The notes under the pieces: generated by a model
Databases searched by the model: none
What the model was told of the DNA's origin: nothing
What the model saw: the letters and a program-made list of their open reading frames with translations, nothing else
Assembly (NCBI GenBank): GCA_947489325.1
Contig: CANLDA010000002.1
Coordinates: forward strand, 372,001 to 436,000
Direction of reading: 5' to 3'
DNA: 64,000 nucleotides
DNA from: an uncultured Paracoccaceae bacterium
GTDB taxonomy: Bacteria; Pseudomonadota; Alphaproteobacteria; Rhodobacterales; Rhodobacteraceae
Position numbers and translations under genes: made by a program
Part shown: positions 9,477 to 18,499 of the stretch, one piece after another
Layout of the letters: each line of letters begins with the position of its first letter
Position numbering within the stretch: position 1 is the first letter of the stretch

Positions 9477-9770
9477 ATGAAACTTATGATTTTTGCGGCG
9501 GCTGCTGTAGCCGTTTCTGGTGGTGTTGCTTGGGCTGGAGGATCGTCTCCGCAGGTGGATGTGCCAATTTGGGCTTATCAATCTTCGGCAAATTACTGTC
9601 CAGCAGGATTGCAGCCTGTGTCCATCAGTGGGGCAATTTGTTGCGGAACGCCGAATAGGCAGGGCACATATCAAGCGGCCAAACAGCATGGCGGCACGTA
9701 TCAGCGCGTCACTTCGACACGCAAACGGGTGGCTTGTCCTGTTGGTCAAAAAGGCTGCACCACATATTGA
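9477..9770 (+). CDS. Small secreted protein with conserved cysteines
   Basis: Family not recognised. The 97-residue product starts with a signal peptide (KLMIFAAAAVAVSGGVAWAG) and the mature part of about 75 residues contains five Cys, including a CC pair (SGAICCGTP). This suggests an exported disulfide-bonded protein. I prefer the ATG at 9477, since it begins at the signal peptide and GGTGGGA precedes it; the ATG at 9447 is upstream in the same frame. Confidence 0.65.
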   Translation: MKLMIFAAAAVAVSGGVAWAGGSSPQVDVPIWAYQSSANYCPAGLQPVSISGAICCGTPNRQGTYQAAKQHGGTYQRVTSTRKRVACPVGQKGCTTY

Positions 9771-9820
9771 TATGATATGAGAGGGCGCGGTTTCACGCCC
9801 AACACTCATGTTTGGAAAGG

Positions 9821-10027
9821 TTAAAGAGGCTTAATATTGTCGGCCAATTTGCGACCGTCACGCCCTTCTTGCAGTTCAAATTCGACCTTTTGATCGTCTG
9901 CTAACCCGGTCAAGCCAGAGCGTTCCACTGCGGAAATATGTACAAAAACATCGTTGCCGCCTTCATCGGGTGCAATGAACCCGTACCCTTTGGTGGTGTT
10001 AAACCATTTTACGGTGCCAGTGGGCAT
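9821..10027 (-). CDS. Cold shock protein (CspA family)
   Basis: The 68-residue protein is a single cold-shock OB fold that binds single-stranded RNA and DNA. RNP1 is KGYGFIAP and RNP2 is DVFVHISA. The start at 10027 follows AAGGAGA; the longer frame from 10126 is not needed. Confidence 0.94.
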   Translation of the reverse strand: MPTGTVKWFNTTKGYGFIAPDEGGNDVFVHISAVERSGLTGLADDQKVEFELQEGRDGRKLADNIKPL

Positions 10028-10220
10028 TCCCGTCTCCTTCATAGTGCAATCGTCCTCTGGCCGCATGTCAGAGGGTCGCATATGATTTCGAAACCTTCTC
10101 AAAAGAGAGCAGAAACAACATGCCACGTGTGGGATGATTGCACAGGTTTTGCAAAAAACAAGTAAAACGGTTGCCTTTGGGGAGGAACACGGGCGATTTG
10201 AGGCAAAATAGGAGGATTCG

Positions 10221-10532
10221 ATGCAACTTTATGGGTTGAAAAACTGTGACACCTGCCGAAAAGCAATGAAAACACTGCCAGATACAGAGTTTCTCGATGT
10301 GCGTGCAGATGGCGTGCCGCAGGATGTTTTGCAGCAAGCCTTGGACAAATTTGGCGCGGCGTTGCTGAATACGCGGTCTACAACATGGCGTGGATTAAGC
10401 GAAGAAGAGCGCAAAATTCCCCCTATGCAATTGTTGTCGGACCACCCCACTTTGATGAAACGCCCGCTGATCGTTGCGGGGCAAGAGATGTATCTTGGAT
10501 GGACAAAGGATGTTCAGGCTGCGCTTGGATAA
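10221..10532 (+). CDS. ArsC/Spx family thioredoxin-fold protein (YffB-like)
   Basis: The 103-residue protein has the ArsC-family N-terminus [19 protein letters not shown] with a CxxC pair at residues 9 and 12, and the C-terminal [15 protein letters not shown] that holds the usual Arg. The subgroup is closer to the YffB/Spx branch than to genuine arsenate reductases because no ars genes are near. It might reduce a disulfide or glutathione adduct; substrate unknown. GGAGG at 10211 precedes the ATG. Confidence 0.85.
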   Translation: MQLYGLKNCDTCRKAMKTLPDTEFLDVRADGVPQDVLQQALDKFGAALLNTRSTTWRGLSEEERKIPPMQLLSDHPTLMKRPLIVAGQEMYLGWTKDVQAALG

Positions 10533-10577
10533 AGTGCTGGCTTGGCCTATGTGTATCTACAAATCGGAGGGTTAAAT

Positions 10578-10946
10578 ATGAGAAATGCAGCGCTGATGCT
10601 GGGGGTGATCGGTGGGATCATCGGAATGTTTGTTGGCTTTTTTAGTTGGGGTTACACCGAGGTGGTGGACAAAGTCGGCGAGATCGATGGCGTCGCAACG
10701 CAGGTGGAAAACATTGGTCTGGTGCGTTTTGGGGCACTTGGCGGGCCTCTTTTGGCGATTGCAGGCGGTGCCATGGCGCGCGCGCGTGCGCTGTGGGGCG
10801 GTATCTTGATGTCTGTTTCGGCGGTGTTGATGTATTCGGCATTCGGATTTGGTATTTTTACCATGTTCCCAATTGCTTTTGTGGGTCTCGGGGGCCTGCT
10901 GGCATTATTGGCCGGCAAGCCCGATGAGGAAAAATCACATTTCTGA
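10578..10946 (+). CDS. Small membrane protein with four predicted helices
   Basis: The 122-residue sequence shows hydrophobic segments at about residues 4-26, 50-66, 70-88 and 90-112. The topology and length recall DUF4064-like small membrane proteins, but this is only a loose match. The start at 10578 follows GGAGGG. It is convergent with and overlaps the DoxX gene by 12 bases. Confidence 0.7.
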   Translation: MRNAALMLGVIGGIIGMFVGFFSWGYTEVVDKVGEIDGVATQVENIGLVRFGALGGPLLAIAGGAMARARALWGGILMSVSAVLMYSAFGFGIFTMFPIAFVGLGGLLALLAGKPDEEKSHF

Positions 10947-11489
10947 AGCAGATGTCTTCCCAAGGATGCGGTCCAGAGAAATCGGGCCCGCACCCTTGAT
11001 TACCAAGATCGACAACAACAAGACCCAAAACGCGCGTTGATCCATGATGTGGCCATCTGACAGATTGTCAAACCATGCGCCCATGGTTTTGGCATCAACT
11101 CCATGACCATAAATATCAGTCAGTGATTGTACGATCGTAAAGCCAATCATCCCGATCGCAGAAAGACGCGTGAACAGACCCACAACAATCAAAACTGGGA
11201 GAATAAACTCTGCCCAGGTGCCTGCTGTCACAACTGCCCAGTGAAACATTGACAAAGCTTCAGTGTCATAGCCTGCGGCCTCAAACGCCTTTGGGAAAAT
11301 TTGAATATAAGCGCCTGCATCGGGACTGAAGAGGCCAAAGATACCATCGCCAAGTTTGAGCTTTGCAGAATTCCAGAAATAGACGAACAAGGTTGCAAAG
11401 AACACAAAGCGCGCCAATGTTGGCAACATCCAATCCTGTCTATCAAGGCGGGAAAATATCGAGTTATGCAATGTAATCAAAGTGTTCAT
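10935..11489 (-). CDS. DoxX-family membrane protein of the buf locus
   Basis: The 184-residue protein has four membrane helices and typical DoxX text (RLSAIGMIGFTIVQS, ARFVFFATLFVYFW). DoxX members accompany bufferin-type operons and are thought to act in redox or quinone-linked steps; that role is inference. It overlaps bufC by four bases (ATGA), which places it in the buf operon as the last gene. Confidence 0.88.
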   Translation of the reverse strand: MNTLITLHNSIFSRLDRQDWMLPTLARFVFFATLFVYFWNSAKLKLGDGIFGLFSPDAGAYIQIFPKAFEAAGYDTEALSMFHWAVVTAGTWAEFILPVLIVVGLFTRLSAIGMIGFTIVQSLTDIYGHGVDAKTMGAWFDNLSDGHIMDQRAFWVLLLSILVIKGAGPISLDRILGKTSASEM

Positions 11490-12247
11490 TGAGAGTCCTC
11501 ATGTGTTATGGAGGTTATCGCATTGCCCGTCAGCAACAGTCCAAGGACTGCGCCAAGATCGAAATCTGCGTAGGTTTTAGTGGTTTGTTCAGTTGCTTCA
11601 CTAAGTGTCGCATTGCCCCTTAGTGCGGCGATGAATTCAACGCTGCCCGACGGAAGAAGATGTGGCAGCGGGTCAAACTCAACACGTGTTATTAGCATAT
11701 CCTGTGCCCCTGCCTGAGGCTTGGGGTGCCCTTCGATGCTGTTATATGCCCAAAGATCATAGATCGGCCAAGGTGAGGACAAGACTTGTACAGACGGCGC
11801 GATCGACATGCGGATATTTGGCAAGTCTTCGGGGGAGATTTGTGCCAACGCATCGGGTGCGATCGCTTGTGCGTCTTCGGCGTGATATGCATGACGCAGC
11901 GCCATCTCTACTTTAGCAACATCCCCAAGGTATCCAAGGTGTTGTAACGGTTCAAAGTTGCGCAAAAAAGCAGGAAACTCCGCCCCATAAAACATCATCA
12001 CTGGTGATGCAGGCGGATGTTGGCGCAAAAACACACCTGCTATGGCGCGAAAGTTTTCCTGACCGATCAATTTGGCAATGACCGGAAATCCGGTTTCCAA
12101 TGCGTCGGTTAGGGAAACTGCGACATTGTTGCGATAGACGTTGAAACGCCGCCCTGCATCACGTCCTTGCGCGTCCAACAACCCTTTGGGGATGTCCGTC
12201 GACGCGTCCAGCATTGCTGTGCGGAATTGGGATTGTGTGATTGTCAT
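11486..12247 (-). CDS. bufC: BufC/HvfC-family partner of the MNIO enzyme (DUF2063)
   Basis: The 253-residue protein has the DUF2063 N-terminal helical domain (QSQFRTAMLDAS, RRFNVYRNNVAVSLTDALETGFPVIAKLIG), which in homologues recruits the precursor peptide to the MNIO enzyme. Its start at 12247 overlaps the bufB stop by four bases, so coupling is likely; an upstream ATG at 12328 would overlap bufB by 85 bases. The C-terminal part is a separate domain of less certain fold. It should act in the cytoplasm with BufB before precursor export. Confidence 0.9.
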   Translation of the reverse strand: MTITQSQFRTAMLDASTDIPKGLLDAQGRDAGRRFNVYRNNVAVSLTDALETGFPVIAKLIGQENFRAIAGVFLRQHPPASPVMMFYGAEFPAFLRNFEPLQHLGYLGDVAKVEMALRHAYHAEDAQAIAPDALAQISPEDLPNIRMSIAPSVQVLSSPWPIYDLWAYNSIEGHPKPQAGAQDMLITRVEFDPLPHLLPSGSVEFIAALRGNATLSEATEQTTKTYADFDLGAVLGLLLTGNAITSITHEDSQ

Positions 12248-13101
12248 GCGACAACCTTGGACAGGGCACGCGCGGCGCGGTCTACCTCGGCTGACAGAAT
12301 AGCCCATTCGGGCACATCCGTATCCCATTCAATAAGAACCGGACGTGGGCCGCATAGATCCAAAGTAAAATCGAGCAACGCCCAGACCGGGTCCACAACT
12401 TCGCGCCCATGACTGTCGATCAACAAAGGTTTGCCAAAATCATCTTGGTCTTCGTCGTGGCCACCAAGGTGAATTTCGCCAACCTGATCCAAGGGATAGG
12501 CGGTGATATAGTCACGTGGGTTGTAATCCAGATTCGTGGCGGACACGAAGACGTTGTTCACGTCCAACAAAAGACCGCAGCCGGTGCGTTTGGTGACTTC
12601 ACGCAAGAATTCAGGCTCGCACCAAGTTGAGTCATCAAAGGCGAGGTAACTTGAAGGGTTTTCCAGCATCATCTGACGCTGAAGCGTGTCCTGCACCTGA
12701 TTGATATGCGCGCAGACGTGATCCAGTGTCGCGTTGGTATAGGGCAGGGGCAGCAAGTCATTAAAGAATGCCCCTTCATGTGTGGACCATGCTAAATGTT
12801 CAGAAAACACAGTTGGTTTCAGCCACTCAACAAGATGTTTCAACCGGGACAGATGATCGGCATCAAGCGCGCCCTCTCCGCCAATGGACAGTCCTACCCC
12901 GTGCACGGATATTGGAAAACGTTCAGCGAGATGGCGCAACTGCGCCAATGGACGCCCCCCGTGGCCCATGTAGTTTTCGGCGTGAATTTCCAACCACCCT
13001 ACAGAACCGGGATTATTCGTAATCTCGGAAAAATGCTGCGGTTTGTAACCTACACCGGGCATGTAGGGCAGATTGGGAAATTGGGATGTCACGTCAAACA
13101 T
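12244..13101 (-). CDS. bufB: MNIO-family iron oxidase (DUF692), bufferin-modifying enzyme BufB
   Basis: The 285-residue protein is a multinuclear non-heme iron oxidase (DUF692, TIM barrel). Metal ligands are visible as SEHLAWS, the Glu/His in FLEIHAENY-type text (here WLEIHAENYMG), LLDVNNVFVSA and GEIHLGGH. The family modifies cysteines of RiPP precursors. I chose ATG 13101 (MFDVTSQFPN) because GGAGG lies at the right distance; the frame continues to 13137 without a good site. The gene lies directly after bufA1 and before bufC. Confidence 0.94.
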   Translation of the reverse strand: MFDVTSQFPNLPYMPGVGYKPQHFSEITNNPGSVGWLEIHAENYMGHGGRPLAQLRHLAERFPISVHGVGLSIGGEGALDADHLSRLKHLVEWLKPTVFSEHLAWSTHEGAFFNDLLPLPYTNATLDHVCAHINQVQDTLQRQMMLENPSSYLAFDDSTWCEPEFLREVTKRTGCGLLLDVNNVFVSATNLDYNPRDYITAYPLDQVGEIHLGGHDEDQDDFGKPLLIDSHGREVVDPVWALLDFTLDLCGPRPVLIEWDTDVPEWAILSAEVDRAARALSKVVA

Positions 13102-13158
13102 GGCGGGGGACCTCCAAGGAGGACTTCCCCGCCGCATTGCCGGGGAAGTCGCTTAGGA

Positions 13159-13464
13159 TTATGCAGGCAGGTCGCGGCTTTGCTCTTCCAGAGCACCGTT
13201 GCGTGGTGTGCCGTCAGCCTGCGCTGGCAATTCAAAACCTTCACAAGTGCCGGCATCAACCAATGTCCATGCGTTGCCTTGATAATCGACGGTGGATGTA
13301 CCCGCGCATGTTGTACCTGGGCCTGCTGCACAGTCGTTTTGACCTGCCAGAGACACGCCATAGCATTTCTCTTTGCCAGCGGCAGAGGCCGTTGTGGTTG
13401 TCGCTGCAGATACTGCGGCGGCTACGGAGGCTGCAACTGCGATTGTCTTGAGCGTATTGGACAT
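13159..13464 (-). CDS. bufA1: Bufferin-type precursor BufA1 (DUF2282), copy in the operon
   Basis: The 101-residue precursor has a long signal peptide (residues 1-29) and a mature part with four Cys at 34, 45, 53 and 74. The core [16 protein letters not shown] and [16 protein letters not shown] is the signature of DUF2282/BufA1 proteins. In characterised bufferins, an MNIO enzyme modifies the central cysteines and the exported peptide binds copper; this copy should be the main substrate of bufB next door (57 bases between them). The C-terminus ends in DLPA, as in the second copy. Confidence 0.93.
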   Translation of the reverse strand: MSNTLKTIAVAASVAAAVSAATTTTASAAGKEKCYGVSLAGQNDCAAGPGTTCAGTSTVDYQGNAWTLVDAGTCEGFELPAQADGTPRNGALEEQSRDLPA

Positions 13465-13541
13465 GTTGTTCTTCCCTTTAGCGTAAGGATGTTAAGTTGC
13501 ACCGCATTTCGCGGCATGGCTATTTGTACCCAAAGTTGTTG

Positions 13542-13557
13542 GTGATTTACTAATCAC
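13542..13557 (-). promoter_or_regulatory. Candidate operator/promoter element of the buf operon
   Basis: GTGATT-TACT-AATCAC is a perfect 6-4-6 inverted repeat 78 bases upstream of the bufA1 start. The minus-strand core CCGTGATTAG (13550-13559) recurs at 14338-14347, 74 bases upstream of the second bufA1 copy. Which regulator or sigma factor reads it is not known. Confidence 0.4.
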
Positions 13558-13912
13558 GGAAATGTTGGTCACGTGCGCGTTAGGTCCCGTAGGAAAATTT
13601 CTTTTTGGACTTGAAACCAACACATCAAATGCCGTCGGACACAGTAACAACTGAACATGAACGAATTTCAAACGATGAATGTGTAGTAAATGAAGTAAAA
13701 ACAATATATTAGAAATTTTGCTGAAGGTGTATTCCTTGACAAATCAACAGAAAAGTTTGGGGTAATTAGGATGAAATACTCCAAAAATTTTGTTTCAAAG
13801 GGCCAAAAAACGGAAACATTTGATGTGAAAACGTAACAAAAATGGCGCGCGGTTTTTTGCTGTTTCACAGAGAAAAACTGAATTGTTACAGGATAAAACG
13901 TCTCTTTTAACG

Positions 13913-13938
13913 AAAAAAGGGTCGACATATGCCGACCC
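13913..13938 (-). terminator. Terminator of the second bufA1 copy
   Basis: On the minus strand GGGTCG and CGACCC form a stem with a short mismatch-containing loop, followed by six T. It lies 24 bases after the stop and separates this precursor gene from the buf operon, so the two precursors are separate transcription units. Confidence 0.8.
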
Positions 13939-13961
13939 GTGAATGATTTGGTAAAGAGAGA

Positions 13962-14264
13962 TCAGGCAGGAAGATCACGTTCCAATGCTTCCAGAGATCC
14001 GCGGCGTGGGGTGCCGTCTGCCTGTTGCGGCAAATCCAAATCGATGCAGCTTCCGGTATCTACCAAGGTCCAGGCATTGCCTTGATAGTCGATGGATGAT
14101 GTGCCTGCGCATGTGGTGCCGGGTCCCGCCGCACAATCGTTTTCACCTGCCAGAGATATGCCATAACATTTCTCTTTGGACGCAGCAGAGGTCGAAGTAG
14201 CAAGAGATCCCATTGCCGTGGCGACGGATGCCGCAATCGCAATCGTCTGTAGTGTTTTTGACAT
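13962..14264 (-). CDS. Second bufferin-type precursor (BufA1 paralogue)
   Basis: The 100-residue protein is clearly a paralogue of the operon copy: a signal peptide of 28 residues, Cys at 33, 44, 52 and 73 in the same spacing, and the core [16 protein letters not shown]. Differences sit mostly in the signal peptide and near the last Cys (SCIDLDLPQ versus TCEGFELPA). ATG 14264 is chosen because GGAGA lies right upstream; the ATG at 14276 would make that site part of the coding sequence. It has its own terminator and no modification gene of its own, so it may depend on the neighbouring bufB/bufC. Confidence 0.92.
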   Translation of the reverse strand: MSKTLQTIAIAASVATAMGSLATSTSAASKEKCYGISLAGENDCAAGPGTTCAGTSSIDYQGNAWTLVDTGSCIDLDLPQQADGTPRRGSLEALERDLPA

Positions 14265-14337
14265 CGTATTCTCCATCTTCTCAAAGATTTTATTTTGCGG
14301 TGTATACGTATCTTATAATATCATCAGGCGATTGCAT

Positions 14338-14347
14338 CTAATCACGG
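14338..14347 (-). promoter_or_regulatory. Shared 10-base element upstream of the second bufA1 copy
   Basis: CCGTGATTAG on the minus strand is identical to the core at 13550-13559 upstream of the buf operon. It continues as ATGCAATCGCC here, an imperfect version of the inverted repeat. Confidence 0.35.
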
Positions 14348-14376
14348 CTGCGTTCCTCACGTGGGTGTTACGCATG

Positions 14377-14402
14377 AAAAAGCCGGGCACATGGCCCGGC
14401 TT
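14377..14402 (-). terminator. Terminator of thrS
   Basis: Minus-strand AAGCCGGGC pairs with GCCCGGCTT around a five-base loop and is followed by TTT, about 20 bases after the thrS stop. Confidence 0.88.
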
Positions 14403-14423
14403 GTGTTGTGGTCCCTAGTCGTC

Positions 14424-16376
14424 TTAGGAAATCAAATCAGGCGGTGTTGCCTCGATTTTCAAGGCAGCGACGATCTCTTCCAGTGTTTGCATCTTGGTTT
14501 GCTTTTCACCCAGACGCCGCACGCTGACGGTGCGTTCCTCGATTTCGCGCATACCGCAAGCAAGGATTACAGGAACTTTCCCAACCGAATGTTCACGGAC
14601 CTTATAGTTGATCTTTTCATTACGCAGGTCGGCCTCGGCTCGCACGCCTACGGCTTTCAAAGCGGCGACAACCTCAAGACAGTAATCATCCGCATCTGAC
14701 ACGATTCCAGCCACAACCACCTGACGTGGAGCAAGCCAGAACGGCAACTTACCAGCATGTTCTTCGATCAAGATGCCGATAAAGCGTTCAAAGCTGCCCA
14801 AAGTCGCGCGGTGCAACATGACAGGGCGATGCTTTGCGCCATCTTCGCCGATATAGGTTGCGTCCAGACGTTCGGGCAGCACGAAATCCACCTGATGGGT
14901 GCCACATTGCCAATCCCGCCCGATTGCGTCGGTCAGAACAAATTCCAGTTTCGGGCCATAAAAGGCACCTTCTCCGGGGTTCATTTCAGGCTCAATCCCT
15001 GCGGCGCGGGTGGCGGATAGCAACGCAGCCTCTGCCTTATCCCATACCTCACCCGATCCCGCGCGTGTCTCTGGGCGGTCAGAAAACTTGACGCTGAAAT
15101 TTTCAAACCCGAGGTCTTTGTAGATGCGGCTGAGGAAGTCGATGAATTCCGCTGTTTCCGCCTCGATCTGATCTTCACGACAGAAGATATGACCGTCATC
15201 CTGCGTGAATCCGCGCACACGCATGATGCCATGCAATGCACCAGAAGGTTCATACCGGTTACATGATCCAAATTCGGCCATCCGCAAAGGCAAATCGCGA
15301 TAGGATTTTAGGCCTTGATTGAAAATCTGCACATGGCAGGGGCAGTTCATGGGCTTCAGCGCATTCACGGCCTTTTCGCGGGCATGTTCTTCGTCCACTT
15401 CGACGATAAACATGTTTTCCTGATATTTCTCCCAGTGGCCCGAGGCCTCCCACAATTTGCGATCGACAACTTGTGGGGTGTTCACTTCGACGTAACCGCC
15501 GCTGCGTTGCTGGCGACGCATGTAGTCTTGTAGTTCCGTGTAAACCCTCCATCCGTTAGGGTGCCAGAAAATCTGACCGGGGGCTTCTTCTTGCATGTGG
15601 AACAGGTCCATTTCGCGGCCCAGCTTGCGGTGGTCGCGTTTGGCGGCCTCTTCTAGCATGTGCAGGTGCTTTTTCAGGTCTTCCTTATTCTTAAAGGCCA
15701 CACCATAAATCCGCTGCAACATCGGACGGTTGCTGTCCCCGCGCCAATAGGCGCCGGCCACGTTCATCAGTTTGAAACCATCGGCGGGCACTTGGCCAGT
15801 GTGTTGCAAATGCGGGCCACGGCACAAATCTTGCCAGTGACCATGCCAATACATGCGCAAAGGTTCGTCGCCGGGGATCGAGTCGATGAGTTCTACTTTA
15901 TAAGGCTCGTTGTTGGCCTCATAGAATTTCACCGCGCGCTCACGGTCCCACACTTCGGTGGTGACAGGATCACGGCGATTGATGATTTCCTTCATCTTCT
16001 TTTCGATTTCGCCCAAATCTTCGGAGGTAAACGCCTCTGCGCGATCGAAATCATAATACCAACCGTTGTCGATCACTGGGCCAATAGTGACTTTGACGTC
16101 GGGCCACATTTCCTGCACAGCGCGCGCCATGATGTGGGCGCAGTCATGGCGGATCAGTTCCAGCGCTTCGGCGTCGCTGTCCTTGAGGGTGTTGATCGCA
16201 ACGGATGCGTCTTCATTGATGGGCCATTGCAGGTCCCAATGCGCACCGTTCACGGTTGCGCTAATCGCCTTTTTGCCAAGGCTGGTAGAGATGGAATTTG
16301 CGACCTCGGCAGGGGTGACACCTGCACCAAAGGATCGTGCGTTACCATCAGGAAAAGTAAGGGAAATATCGGCCAT
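14424..16376 (-). CDS. thrS: Threonyl-tRNA synthetase
   Basis: The 650-residue enzyme charges tRNA-Thr. The N-terminal TGS domain is present ([14 protein letters not shown] onward), followed by the editing domain with the HxxxH motif [17 protein letters not shown] near residue 80, the class II catalytic core with the zinc Cys in [13 protein letters not shown], and the C-terminal anticodon-binding domain ([20 protein letters not shown]). GAGGAGC precedes the ATG at 16376; the frame is open further upstream but without homology. Length matches E. coli ThrRS (642). Confidence 0.97.
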   Translation of the reverse strand: MADISLTFPDGNARSFGAGVTPAEVANSISTSLGKKAISATVNGAHWDLQWPINEDASVAINTLKDSDAEALELIRHDCAHIMARAVQEMWPDVKVTIGPVIDNGWYYDFDRAEAFTSEDLGEIEKKMKEIINRRDPVTTEVWDRERAVKFYEANNEPYKVELIDSIPGDEPLRMYWHGHWQDLCRGPHLQHTGQVPADGFKLMNVAGAYWRGDSNRPMLQRIYGVAFKNKEDLKKHLHMLEEAAKRDHRKLGREMDLFHMQEEAPGQIFWHPNGWRVYTELQDYMRRQQRSGGYVEVNTPQVVDRKLWEASGHWEKYQENMFIVEVDEEHAREKAVNALKPMNCPCHVQIFNQGLKSYRDLPLRMAEFGSCNRYEPSGALHGIMRVRGFTQDDGHIFCREDQIEAETAEFIDFLSRIYKDLGFENFSVKFSDRPETRAGSGEVWDKAEAALLSATRAAGIEPEMNPGEGAFYGPKLEFVLTDAIGRDWQCGTHQVDFVLPERLDATYIGEDGAKHRPVMLHRATLGSFERFIGILIEEHAGKLPFWLAPRQVVVAGIVSDADDYCLEVVAALKAVGVRAEADLRNEKINYKVREHSVGKVPVILACGMREIEERTVSVRRLGEKQTKMQTLEEIVAALKIEATPPDLIS

Positions 16377-16659
16377 TAGCCTCAAGCTCCTCGTCAGTTT
16401 GGCGCCCACGGAACGCCCGGTTGCGGGTATATGGTTCGCGGGCGTTTTGCGCCTTTGTTTTAAGCAAGTCAAGCCGGTTTGAAATAGGATTATCGCCTGA
16501 TGTTGTCAGTGCATTGTGTACATCTGTATGCGTTTGTACGCTTATGTATACAGCTAAGTAATTGAAAAAACTGAAAAAAATAGTTGCGTGGAAAATGTAA
16601 ACACGTCATTACTCTGTTTAAGAGGAACAAATAGCACGCGCACCTAAAGGAGTTTTCCA

Positions 16660-16917
16660 ATGACACGCTACAATCCCAGTTTTGAGCTGACGGTTGCGGA
16701 TGTGGATCTAATTGAGACAGCATTGCATCAAACCAAAGATGTGTTGTCCAAACGCCATCTCTCCCGAGAGCATCTTGCCTCTCTTGAAGGGGCCGGGAAC
16801 AATGGCAAAGCCCAAGACCTAAGTGAAACCATGCAGAAAATTCATGATCTGCTTGGTAAGCTGCACAATCAAAAGGTCTTTTTTCGCCCTCAGAACGAAG
16901 TGTATCTAGGCGGTTAA
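16660..16917 (+). CDS. Conserved small protein, 85 residues
   Basis: No family is recognised. The protein is helical and hydrophilic, with a first half typical of a coiled coil (ELTVADVDLIETALHQTKDVLSKR). AAAGGAGTTTTCC sits just before the ATG, a strong site that supports a real gene. It is preceded by an AT-rich 283-base region after thrS that should hold its promoter. Confidence 0.7.
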   Translation: MTRYNPSFELTVADVDLIETALHQTKDVLSKRHLSREHLASLEGAGNNGKAQDLSETMQKIHDLLGKLHNQKVFFRPQNEVYLGG

Positions 16918-16987
16918 GACCCCTTGAAGCCCGGCGCTCTTATCGCTCTATTGGGGTCAAATCCACAAGACCGGTAAGAGGGACGTC

Positions 16988-17743
16988 ATGGGGCAGACAC
17001 AATTTCTGAAAACCGAGCAGGGGCGTCAGCTCGCCTATCACAAAACAGATGGCACCAGCCCAACGGTGGTGTTTTTGGGCGGGTTGAAATCCGATATGGA
17101 AGGCACCAAAGCCGTGCATTTAGAGGCATGGTGTCGCGCACGCGGGCAAGCCTTTTTACGGTTTGACTATTCCGGTCATGGTGAAAGTTCTGAAACCTTC
17201 ACCGATGGCTGTATTGGCGATTGGCATGAAGACACACTTGCCGCGATTGACCAACTTGTTGATGGCCCGCTTGTTGTTGTTGGCTCTTCCATGGGGGGCT
17301 GGCAGGCGCTTTTACTAGCCAAGGCGCGTGCAGAACGCATTGCGGGTATGGTGACCATCGCCGCCGCGCCTGATTTTACAGAAGATGGGTATTTTGCAAA
17401 TTTTACAGATGTCCAAAAACAGGCGCTGGACACAATTGGGCATGTGGAACTGCCCAGTGATTACATGGAACCCTATATCATCACCAAACGCATGATCGAG
17501 GATGGGCGCAGGCGGTTGATTCTACGTGATCCGTTGCACATGGATTTCCCGGTACGTTTTCTGCAAGGCACTGAGGATACGGCCGTTTCTGTGGCAACCG
17601 CGCGCCGTTTGTTTGACCATGTGACAGGGGGTGACATTCAGCTTTTGACAGCAAAGGGCAAGGATCATCGGTTCTCTGATGACGCATGCCTTGCGTTGAT
17701 CGAACAAAAAGTTGCGGAATGTATTGCCTTGGCACAGACCTGA
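16988..17743 (+). CDS. Alpha/beta hydrolase (palmitoyl-thioesterase ABHD10-like)
   Basis: The 251-residue protein has the nucleophile elbow VVGSSMGGWQALLLA (Ser near residue 100), the oxyanion turn VVFLGGLKSDMEG, FDYSGHGES, and a late Asp/His pair (LQGTEDTAV, KGKDHRFSDD). It resembles ABHD10-type thioesterases; substrate unknown. The next gene, another hydrolase, starts 48 bases later on the same strand. Confidence 0.86.
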   Translation: MGQTQFLKTEQGRQLAYHKTDGTSPTVVFLGGLKSDMEGTKAVHLEAWCRARGQAFLRFDYSGHGESSETFTDGCIGDWHEDTLAAIDQLVDGPLVVVGSSMGGWQALLLAKARAERIAGMVTIAAAPDFTEDGYFANFTDVQKQALDTIGHVELPSDYMEPYIITKRMIEDGRRRLILRDPLHMDFPVRFLQGTEDTAVSVATARRLFDHVTGGDIQLLTAKGKDHRFSDDACLALIEQKVAECIALAQT

Positions 17744-17791
17744 GGGGTGTGTCAGAGTACGTTAACAAAAGTTAATGAAATGTGGGGTGAA

Positions 17792-18499
17792 ATGGTCGAG
17801 CCATTGGTTTTCTTACCGGGGTTGATGTGTGATGCTCGTGTGTTTGGCCCGCAAATCGCAGAGTTTTCACGCGATCATACAGTGATCACTGCTCCCTTGC
17901 GTACAGGTGAGGCAATCGAAAGCATCGCCAGAAGTGTTCTCACCACATTGCCCCCCAAATTTGCCCTTGCTGGTCACAGCATGGGTGGCATTGTGGCCAT
18001 GGAGATATTACGTACAGCACCTGATCGAGTGAGCAGACTTGCGCTCTTGGATACGAATTCCTTGTCGGAAACGCCGCAATCGGCCTCGGCTTATGAAGAC
18101 CTGATCGTGATGGCGCGCACAGGACGATTAGATGAAGCGCTGGCTGGCGTTGTCAAACCCGAACACCTTGCAGCGTCGCGCCGCATTGATCTTTTGGCTT
18201 TGTTGCAAAAGATGGGTGAAGGATTTGGCGAGGGTGAATTTATCCGACAGTTGCGTGCGCTTCAGCGGCGACGTGATTATCAAAGCACCTTAAGGCGCTG
18301 CAAAGTTCCCGCCGCCGTGATTTGTGGATCCGAGGATGCGCTGACCCCGATCAAACGCCACAGAGCCATGGCGGAGTTGATCCCCTACGCCAATCTGACG
18401 GTGATTGAAGGGGCAGGACATCTGCCCACGCTGGAAAAGCCGATGGAAACCATTCAGGCCCTTCGGGAGTGGTTGGCGCAACCGTTTGTATTGCAATAA
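17792..18499 (+). CDS. Alpha/beta hydrolase
   Basis: The 235-residue protein has the fold's signature VEPLVFLPGLMCDARVFG, the elbow ALAGHSMGGIVAMEI, Asp in CGSEDALTPIK and His in EGAGHLPTLEKP. Start choice is uncertain: ATG 17792 fits the fold start and has GGGGTGA just upstream, while ATG 17780 and 17747 are in frame without better sites. Its stop abuts the phaZ stop on the opposite strand (one base apart). Substrate unknown; its location next to PHB genes may be chance. Confidence 0.82.
   Translation: MVEPLVFLPGLMCDARVFGPQIAEFSRDHTVITAPLRTGEAIESIARSVLTTLPPKFALAGHSMGGIVAMEILRTAPDRVSRLALLDTNSLSETPQSASAYEDLIVMARTGRLDEALAGVVKPEHLAASRRIDLLALLQKMGEGFGEGEFIRQLRALQRRRDYQSTLRRCKVPAAVICGSEDALTPIKRHRAMAELIPYANLTVIEGAGHLPTLEKPMETIQALREWLAQPFVLQ

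Larger units (their letters stand above)
13465..13961. other. 497-base gap between the two bufA1 genes
   Basis: It is AT-rich and holds no convincing gene. Visible parts are the terminator of the upstream bufA1 copy (13913-13938), a perfect inverted repeat at 13542-13557 and the presumed promoter of the buf operon. An open frame on the minus strand at 13668-13928 looks like chance translation of AT-rich DNA. Confidence 0.7.

Noticed and set aside
13668-13928. Minus-strand 86-residue frame between the bufA1 genes
   Set aside because: Phe/Tyr-rich translation of AT-rich DNA with no ribosome-binding site; it would cross the terminator of the second bufA1 copy.
17762-17775. TTAA-N6-TTAA before the second hydrolase as a CtrA site
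   Set aside because: CtrA sites have N7 spacing; here it is N6 and no other support exists.
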